Shown in pieces: positions 7,375 to 11,647 of a DNA stretch of 11,647 nt (its first letter is position 1; the number at the start of each line of letters is the position of its first letter). Source of the stretch: Kiritimatiellia bacterium (lineage in GTDB: Bacteria > Verrucomicrobiota > Kiritimatiellia > SLAD01); contig SLLF01000239.1 of the NCBI GenBank assembly GCA_007134175.1, positions 1 through 11,647 of the forward strand, read 5' to 3'. The translations under genes were made by a program, and so were the position numbers. The notes beneath the pieces are model-generated. The model searched no databases. It worked only from the letters and a program-made list of their open reading frames with translations, and had not been told where the DNA came from.

Positions 7375-8625
7375 TCAGCTGCGGCTCAACAAGGGCAGGA
7401 TATGGCGGTTGAGCAGGTTATGCGTCACGTTCCGTGCAATGATCGCTTGGTGCACCTCCAGCGCGCCGGTGAAACGGGGACCCAGCTTGGCCGCCACCTT
7501 GAAACCGACATGGAGCAGTTGGCGAAAATGCGGATTGTAGGCCGCCTCATCAGGCTCATGCCGCAAGGCCTTGACAAACGCGTCCGAACTCCAGGCGGCG
7601 ACCTCGTCCGGCGCAGGCAACCGGGCCGGGTCGATGTCGATGACCGTGGCGTAGGGTGCCGTGAGTTCCTCGTAATGAGCATGAGCCCCGGCATAGATTC
7701 CCTTGGCTAGTTCCAAGCCGTCCCCGCCAGCTTCCGCCAAGCCGATGACCTCCTCCAGCCAAGTGGTGCCGGCCGTTTTAACGTGCAACCCGCAACCATG
7801 CCGCTGGACCAGCCGGTTGATGATGGGATAGAGCGAGAACTTGTCTGATCCGGAATGAACACTAAGTTTGAGCGTATCCGGAAACCCCAACTGCTGGATG
7901 GCGAATTGCAGGACATGCAGATCCTCGTCGAACTCTTTCTCGAACTGCTCCAGATCGCCTACATAATCGACGCCCTTGTTGAAGCGGCCGGTGAATTTGG
8001 GGGCGATCGTCTGGGCCGGCACGCCGACTTGAGACAGCATAATCAGAATCAAAAACAATTCCACGGGCGTCTGGGGGCGGTCGGTCTCGTCGATGGACAC
8101 CTCGGTAATAAAGGTGTCCTCGCCCTTTTGTGCCGCGATGTGACGATAAATGCGGCCGGCTTCCACGGCGGCCGCGAGGTATTGTGCGGCCGTCTGGTCC
8201 AGCAGCGCCTCATCCACGTGAAACGGGGCCGCAATGCCCGGGATCACCAGGTCGCCAACATACGCGGCCGCAGCCTGCTTAAAGCGGGCTACCGCCTCCG
8301 GGTCCGCCGCCTGTCCCACTTGCTCGGCAACGTCGAGGGTGAAGAAATTGCTGCCGGCTATGAAACCATCAACGGTTTTCAGGTTGATGTGGTCGGCGTC
8401 GACATAGTAATCGCTACCCCAGCCCGCTGCCTGCACCGCCGCGTCCGCCTCGGCCCGTACGGTATCGGGCGTGGAGCCGATAATCGAATGCTCGCGATTG
8501 GATTTGTTCCAGGTCGGATAGACATCAATGCCCTGTTGCTGCGCCGCCACAACCGCAGCGAGCTGGGCGGGTCCCTGATGGGCAAAGCGGTCCCCCATAC
8601 CGAATGTGTATTTTTGGATTTTCAT
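7375..8625 (-). CDS. UxaE-family (tagaturonate epimerase-like) sugar epimerase
   Basis: The 416-residue protein reads as the tagaturonate epimerase family (UxaE, first described in Thermotoga maritima, which interconverts D-tagaturonate and D-fructuronate). Supporting segments are YTFGMGDRFAHQGPAQL (6-22), TWNKSNREHSIIG (38-50), YYVDADHINLKTVDGFI (73-89), FFTLDVAEQ (94-102), ITEVSIDETDRPQTPVELFLIL (173-194), KLSVHSGSDKFSLYPII (253-269) and LHVKTAGTTWLEE (280-292). The conserved His, Asp and Glu residues in these segments probably bind a metal and catalyse the reaction. No signal peptide, so cytosolic. The substrate cannot be read from sequence: a keto-uronate is the family default, while a keto-hexose or 6-deoxy-ketose is possible given the fucI gene nearby. 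The ATG at 8625 fits the family N-terminus, but its ribosome site is weak (AAGAAAG). It is the first gene of a two-gene unit with the CBM9-like gene, divergent from the oxidoreductase. Confidence 0.85.
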   Translation of the reverse strand: MKIQKYTFGMGDRFAHQGPAQLAAVVAAQQQGIDVYPTWNKSNREHSIIGSTPDTVRAEADAAVQAAGWGSDYYVDADHINLKTVDGFIAGSNFFTLDVAEQVGQAADPEAVARFKQAAAAYVGDLVIPGIAAPFHVDEALLDQTAAQYLAAAVEAGRIYRHIAAQKGEDTFITEVSIDETDRPQTPVELFLILIMLSQVGVPAQTIAPKFTGRFNKGVDYVGDLEQFEKEFDEDLHVLQFAIQQLGFPDTLKLSVHSGSDKFSLYPIINRLVQRHGCGLHVKTAGTTWLEEVIGLAEAGGDGLELAKGIYAGAHAHYEELTAPYATVIDIDPARLPAPDEVAAWSSDAFVKALRHEPDEAAYNPHFRQLLHVGFKVAAKLGPRFTGALEVHQAIIARNVTHNLLNRHILPLLSRS

Positions 8626-8640
8626 TAACTGTGCTTTCTT

Positions 8641-8679
8641 GTCTGTTGGGTTAACAATCGTTCAGCGTCTGTTTTAACA
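8641..8679. promoter_or_regulatory. Direct repeat GTCTGTT/TTAACA in the divergent control region
   Basis: GTCTGTT-GGG-TTAACA (8641-8656) and GTCTGTT-TTAACA (8667-8679) form a two-part direct repeat 26 bases apart. They lie just upstream of the UxaE-like start, within the 197-base gap separating it from the divergent oxidoreductase. TTAACA with its flanking G also gives the palindrome GTTAAC. This is a plausible operator pair for a sugar-responsive regulator. No clear -35/-10 pair could be assigned for the - strand. Confidence 0.4.
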
Positions 8680-8777
8680 TAGCGCGTGCCTTTTGCAAGG
8701 GCCGCGCAGAACCACATGTAACAATGGCGGTCGGATCGGCGACGGGATTATTAGATCGCGTCTTATTCATCTTCCTA

Positions 8778-8783
8778 TATAAT
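8778..8783 (+). promoter_or_regulatory. Candidate -10 box (TATAAT) for the oxidoreductase gene
   Basis: A perfect TATAAT lies 39 bases before the ATG at 8823, giving a predicted leader of about 33 bases. No recognisable -35 sits at the right distance (ATCGCG at 17 bases). As with fucI, this suggests an activator-dependent promoter, or that the hexamer is a chance match in a locally AT-rich stretch. Confidence 0.35.
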
Positions 8784-8810
8784 GATCAGTCGACCAGTAG
8801 TGCCAGCCAA

Positions 8811-8817
8811 AAAGGAG
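8811..8817 (+). promoter_or_regulatory. Ribosome binding site of the Gfo/Idh/MocA gene
   Basis: AAAGGAG five bases before the ATG at 8823 fixes this start. The frame is open 33 codons further upstream, but that part has no family similarity and lies across the probable promoter. Confidence 0.85.
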
Positions 8818-8822
8818 ACCAC

Positions 8823-9989
8823 ATGAACCGGAAAGTACGAATGGGCATGGTCGGGGGCGGTCCCGGCGCGTTTATCGGGGATGTACATCGCAAGGCCGCC
8901 TGTTTCGACGGCGGCGTGGAGTTGGTGGCCGGCTGCTTCAGTCGCACAGCGGAAAAGTCACGGCAAATGGCGGATGCACTCTATCTGGATTCTGCCCGCT
9001 GCTACCCGACCCACACCGCCATGCTCGCGCAAGAACGCCAGCGCCCGGAAGGCGAGCGCATCGATTTCATCTCTGTTGTGACGCCGAACAACACCCACTT
9101 TGAAATCGCCAAAGCCTGCCTCGAAGCCGGTTTTCATGTGGTGCTGGATAAACCCATGACGTTCAATCTGGACCAGGCGCTGGCGTTGCGCGAGGTGGCC
9201 CGGCGCAGCCCCTGCGTATTCGCCCTGACCCACAATTATACCGGCTACCCCATGGTCAAACTGGCCCGCGACCTGGTACGCCAGAAACAACTTGGCCGCA
9301 TCTTGAAAGTGATTGTGCAATACCCGCAAGGCTGGCTCGTGCAACCCATCGAGCGTGAAGGATCAAGACAGGCCGGCTGGCGCACCGATCCGCAGCAGAG
9401 CGGTGCCGCCGGTTGCATGGGCGATATCGGCACGCACGCGGAAAACCTGGCGGAATACATCACCGGCCTGCGCATGACGGAAATCTGCGCAGACCTGGGC
9501 ACGCTGGTGGCGGGTCGGCCGCTCGATGACGACGGCAATTGCCTGGTGCACTTCGATAACGGGGCCCGCGGCCTGCTCTTTGCCAGTCAAATCTGCGTGG
9601 GCGAGTTGAACGGGTTGCGCATCCGGGTGCACGGTACCGCTGGCGGCTGTTCGTGGCGACAAGAGGCACCCGAAGAGCTCGCGGTGTACGACGACGCCGG
9701 CACGATTCACCTCTACCGGCGCGGCACCGATGCGGTCGCCGCACTTTCGCCCGCTGCCACGCGGGCTACACGGCTGCCCCCGGGCCATCCGGAAGCCTTC
9801 TACGAAGCCTTCGCCAACATCTATCGCAATGCCATCGATACCATGCGCGCCCGCCTGGATGGCCGCGAGCCGACCGCGCTGGAAACGGACTTCCCCGATG
9901 TCGAAGACGGCGTGCGCGGTATGCAGTTCATCGAGGCCGTAGTGGCCAGCCGGGGCCAATGGATTTCTTTGCCGCACGTAAAATCGTAG
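8823..9989 (+). CDS. Gfo/Idh/MocA-family oxidoreductase
   Basis: Cytosolic NAD(P)-dependent oxidoreductase of 388 residues acting on a sugar, inositol or sugar derivative. The N-terminal Rossmann fold opens with [19 protein letters not shown] (5-23), holding the glycine-rich nucleotide site, followed by [22 protein letters not shown] (82-103). LDKPM (108-112) contains the family's EKP-type lysine (K110, here DKP). The C-terminal half has [17 protein letters not shown] (199-215), where H205 fits the usual catalytic His in the GxxxxH region. The C-terminal part is the typical beta-sheet domain that builds the substrate pocket and dimer interface. The substrate is not predictable. The start is fixed by AAAGGAG. 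It is followed after 31 bases by a TIM-barrel isomerase gene, a common pairing in which the reductase oxidises or reduces a sugar and the partner isomerises it. Confidence 0.93.
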   Translation: MNRKVRMGMVGGGPGAFIGDVHRKAACFDGGVELVAGCFSRTAEKSRQMADALYLDSARCYPTHTAMLAQERQRPEGERIDFISVVTPNNTHFEIAKACLEAGFHVVLDKPMTFNLDQALALREVARRSPCVFALTHNYTGYPMVKLARDLVRQKQLGRILKVIVQYPQGWLVQPIEREGSRQAGWRTDPQQSGAAGCMGDIGTHAENLAEYITGLRMTEICADLGTLVAGRPLDDDGNCLVHFDNGARGLLFASQICVGELNGLRIRVHGTAGGCSWRQEAPEELAVYDDAGTIHLYRRGTDAVAALSPAATRATRLPPGHPEAFYEAFANIYRNAIDTMRARLDGREPTALETDFPDVEDGVRGMQFIEAVVASRGQWISLPHVKS

Positions 9990-10006
9990 GGTGATAACGC
10001 GAAACC

Positions 10007-10014
10007 AAAAGGAG
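10007..10014 (+). promoter_or_regulatory. Ribosome binding site of the TIM-barrel isomerase gene
   Basis: AAAAGGAG six bases before the ATG at 10021 selects this start over the in-frame GTG at 9991, which has no ribosome site. Confidence 0.85.
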
Positions 10015-10020
10015 ATTATC

Positions 10021-11013
10021 ATGGCACGACCCGTTACCTTGTTCACAGGACAGTGGGCAGACCTCCCGCTCGAGACATTGGCCGCAATGGCGGCGGATTG
10101 GGGTTATGACGGCCTGGAACTGGCCTGCTGGGGCGATCATTTTGATCCGGCCCAGGGTGCACGCAGCAAACGCTACTGCCAGGAACGACTGGCCCTGTTG
10201 GAGAAACATGGGCTGAAGTGCTGGTCGATCTCGCATCACTTGGCCGGCCAACTGGTGGCCGACCCGATTGATGAACGGCACTATGCTTTTCTACCGGACG
10301 GCATCAAACACGAGCCACGCGCCGCGCGCGCCTGGGCGGTACGCACAATGAAGCAAACCGCCAAGGCCGCCCGTAACCTCGGCGTGAAGGTGGTCAACGG
10401 ATTCACCGGCTCGCCGATCTGGCACCTGCTGTATTCGTTCCCGCCGTGCCTGCCGGGACAGATCGAGGACGGTTACCAACAATTTGCCAAACACTGGTTG
10501 CCCATCCTGGACGAGTTCAAGAAGAACCGGGTCCGTTTTGCGCTGGAAGTGCATCCCACGGAGATCGCCTTCGACATCGCCTCCGCCGAGGCCGCCCTGA
10601 AGGCGGTCAAGCGCCATCCCGCCTTCGGTTTCAACTACGATCCCTCGCACCTCGGCTATCAGGGGGTGGACTATATCCAGTTTATCCGGCGCTTCGCCGA
10701 CCGCATCTACCACGTGCACATGAAAGACGCATGGTGGGGCCGCGGGGACGGAACGGTCGGGGTCTTCGGTGGCCATACCGATTTTGGCGATGCCCGGCGC
10801 TACTGGGATTTTCGCTCGCTGGGACACGGCGACATCGACTTCGAGGAGGTCATCGTCGCGTTGAATGATATCGGCTACACCGGCCCGCTTTCGGTGGAAT
10901 GGGAAGATTCGCGCATGGACCGCTGCCACGGCGCGGCGGAAGCGTGCGACTTTGTGCGCCACGTTGACTTTCCTGCCAGCCAAATTGCCTTCGACGCCCA
11001 GTTTGATAAATAG
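10021..11013 (+). CDS. Sugar phosphate isomerase/epimerase-like TIM-barrel protein
   Basis: A 330-residue member of the xylose isomerase-like TIM-barrel superfamily (IolE, IolI, tagatose 3-epimerase and relatives). The barrel strands are recognisable: [14 protein letters not shown] (5-18), [15 protein letters not shown] (27-41), [15 protein letters not shown] (65-79), [15 protein letters not shown] (171-185), [16 protein letters not shown] (202-217), YHVHMKDA (230-237) and PLSVEWED (289-296). The expected divalent-metal ligands are all present: E176, D207, H233 and E293, with H210 nearby. It should be an active isomerase or epimerase in the cytosol. The substrate is unknown; the neighbouring oxidoreductase suggests a shared sugar or cyclitol pathway. 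[21 protein letters not shown] insertion (238-257) precedes the last strands and probably caps the active site. It is the second gene of the unit that begins at 8823. Confidence 0.9.
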   Translation: MARPVTLFTGQWADLPLETLAAMAADWGYDGLELACWGDHFDPAQGARSKRYCQERLALLEKHGLKCWSISHHLAGQLVADPIDERHYAFLPDGIKHEPRAARAWAVRTMKQTAKAARNLGVKVVNGFTGSPIWHLLYSFPPCLPGQIEDGYQQFAKHWLPILDEFKKNRVRFALEVHPTEIAFDIASAEAALKAVKRHPAFGFNYDPSHLGYQGVDYIQFIRRFADRIYHVHMKDAWWGRGDGTVGVFGGHTDFGDARRYWDFRSLGHGDIDFEEVIVALNDIGYTGPLSVEWEDSRMDRCHGAAEACDFVRHVDFPASQIAFDAQFDK

Positions 11014-11024
11014 AGGGCTCGCTT

Positions 11025-11080
11025 CAACGCTTGACGTTGTGCGCACGCGCGGTGTTGAATGGCGCTGGTATCTGTTGAAT
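11025..11080 (+). promoter_or_regulatory. Intergenic region before ilvD: weak promoter candidate, small hairpin and direct repeat
   Basis: The 84-base gap holds three short signals. CAACG-CTTGA-CGTTG (11025-11039) is a 5-pair hairpin without a T-run. TTGACG (11031-11036) and TTGAAT (11055-11060), 18 bases apart, are a weak -35/-10 pair. TGTTGAAT occurs twice (11053-11060 and 11073-11080), 20 bases apart. These would allow ilvD its own promoter, but each is weak alone. Confidence 0.3.
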
Positions 11081-11097
11081 CCCAAAGGACCTTGATC

Positions 11098-11647
11098 ATG
11101 AGCACCAAAAAACAAAAAACGCGCGGATCGCTGCATCGCGCATATTCCTCCCAGGTCACCGAAGGTGTGGAACGCGCGGCCAGCCGCGCGATGCTGCATG
11201 CCGTCGGCTTCAGCCGTCAGGACTTTAGAAAATCGCAAGTCGGGATCGCCTCCACCTGGAGCATGGTGACCCCTTGCAATATGCACATCGATAAACTGGC
11301 CGAGGAGGCGCGACAAGGCGTGGACGCGGCCGGCGGCAAAGGCGTGGTTTTCGGGACCATCACGATTTCCGACGGTATCTCGATGGGGACCGAGGGCATG
11401 AAGTACTCGCTGGTCTCGCGCGAAGTCATTGCCGACTCGATCGAAACGGTCGTGGGTTGCGAGGCGTTTGATGGCCTGGTCGCCGTCGGCGGCTGCGACA
11501 AGAATATGCCGGGCTGCATGATGGCCATCGCCCGGCTGAACCGGCCGGCAGCCTTTGTCTATGGCGGCACCATTCTGCCGGGTGTCCACAAGAAGAAAAA
11601 CGTGGATATCGTCTCGGTGTTTGAAGCGGTGGGCGCTCACGCACGCG
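11098..11647 (+). CDS. ilvD: Dihydroxy-acid dehydratase, N-terminal part (runs off the window)
   Basis: The first 183 codons of an IlvD/Edd-family dehydratase; the window ends inside the gene, where a full-length protein would be about 560 residues. IlvD removes water from 2,3-dihydroxy-isovalerate or 2,3-dihydroxy-3-methylvalerate in valine, leucine and isoleucine synthesis. The family signatures are [19 protein letters not shown] (20-38), [20 protein letters not shown] (51-70), [20 protein letters not shown] (91-110), [10 protein letters not shown] (131-140) and the VYGGTILPG segment. C60 and C133 are two of the three expected iron-sulfur ligands, and D92 and D134 fit the metal site. These details match the IlvD branch better than Edd or sugar-acid dehydratases, although IlvD-like sugar-acid dehydratases exist and the sugar-gene context leaves that open. 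AAAGGA at 11084-11089 precedes the ATG at 8 bases. It lies 84 bases after the isomerase gene. Confidence 0.93.
   Translation, partial: MSTKKQKTRGSLHRAYSSQVTEGVERAASRAMLHAVGFSRQDFRKSQVGIASTWSMVTPCNMHIDKLAEEARQGVDAAGGKGVVFGTITISDGISMGTEGMKYSLVSREVIADSIETVVGCEAFDGLVAVGGCDKNMPGCMMAIARLNRPAAFVYGGTILPGVHKKKNVDIVSVFEAVGAHAR

Noticed and set aside
8724..8822. A 33-residue N-terminal extension of the oxidoreductase
   Set aside because: It would cross the TATAAT box and lacks family similarity, whereas AAAGGAG sits five bases before the ATG at 8823, which begins the Rossmann fold.
10291..11640. A 449-codon open frame on the - strand opposite the isomerase and ilvD
   Set aside because: It runs through two strongly conserved genes and the gap between them, and its translation resembles no family I know. 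It is a shadow of GC-rich coding sequence.

Overview
The window is ordinary, densely coded bacterial chromosome with fairly high GC. It looks like a Gram-negative member of the Planctomycetota-Verrucomicrobiota-Kiritimatiellota-Lentisphaerota group. That placement is an inference. It rests on an AsmA-like envelope protein, which implies an outer membrane, and on a set of cytosolic sugar genes typical of those phyla: a UxaE-type epimerase, a leaderless CBM9-like protein, and a Gfo/Idh/MocA oxidoreductase followed by a TIM-barrel isomerase. Most genes have a clear AGGAG-type ribosome binding site. I saw no transposase, integrase, CRISPR array, tRNA, rRNA or toxin-antitoxin pair, and no sign of recent transfer.

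Layout. (1) 1-1923: a 156-base leader full of TGTCA/TGACA half-sites, then fucI (L-fucose isomerase) on the + strand. (2) 1928-6577, - strand: a compact operon read rpsO, pnp, an AsmA-like membrane-anchored protein, and a proline-rich single-pass membrane protein. pnp and the AsmA-like gene overlap by 4 bases, and the last two genes are 3 bases apart. A good sigma70-like promoter (TTTACA, 17 bases, TATGAT) precedes rpsO, and three hairpins lie between rpsO and pnp. The operon converges on fucI with only 4 bases between the stop codons. (3) 6686-8625, - strand: a UxaE-family (tagaturonate epimerase-like) gene and a CBM9-like gene, 26 bases apart. (4) 8626-8822: a divergent control region. (5) 8823-11013, + strand: a Gfo/Idh/MocA oxidoreductase and a sugar phosphate isomerase/epimerase-like TIM barrel. 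(6) 11098 to the end: the first 183 codons of ilvD (dihydroxy-acid dehydratase), cut by the window edge.

How the genes fit together. rpsO-pnp is a classic housekeeping pair for translation and RNA decay, here with two envelope genes attached downstream. The flanking genes form two sugar-handling blocks. FucI opens L-fucose (or D-arabinose) catabolism. The UxaE-like enzyme should epimerise a keto-sugar or keto-uronate. The oxidoreductase and TIM-barrel protein are typical partners in oxidising or isomerising unusual sugars. Together they suggest a polysaccharide-degrading lifestyle (fucose- or uronate-containing glycans), but no transporter, glycoside hydrolase, sulfatase, kinase or aldolase is present to fix the substrate.

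I found no convincing new system. The points most worth a second look are the tandem 38-residue charged repeats in the AsmA-like protein and its linkage to pnp, the possible fuculose/rhamnulose role of the UxaE-like enzyme, and the operator-like repeats upstream of fucI and in the divergent region.
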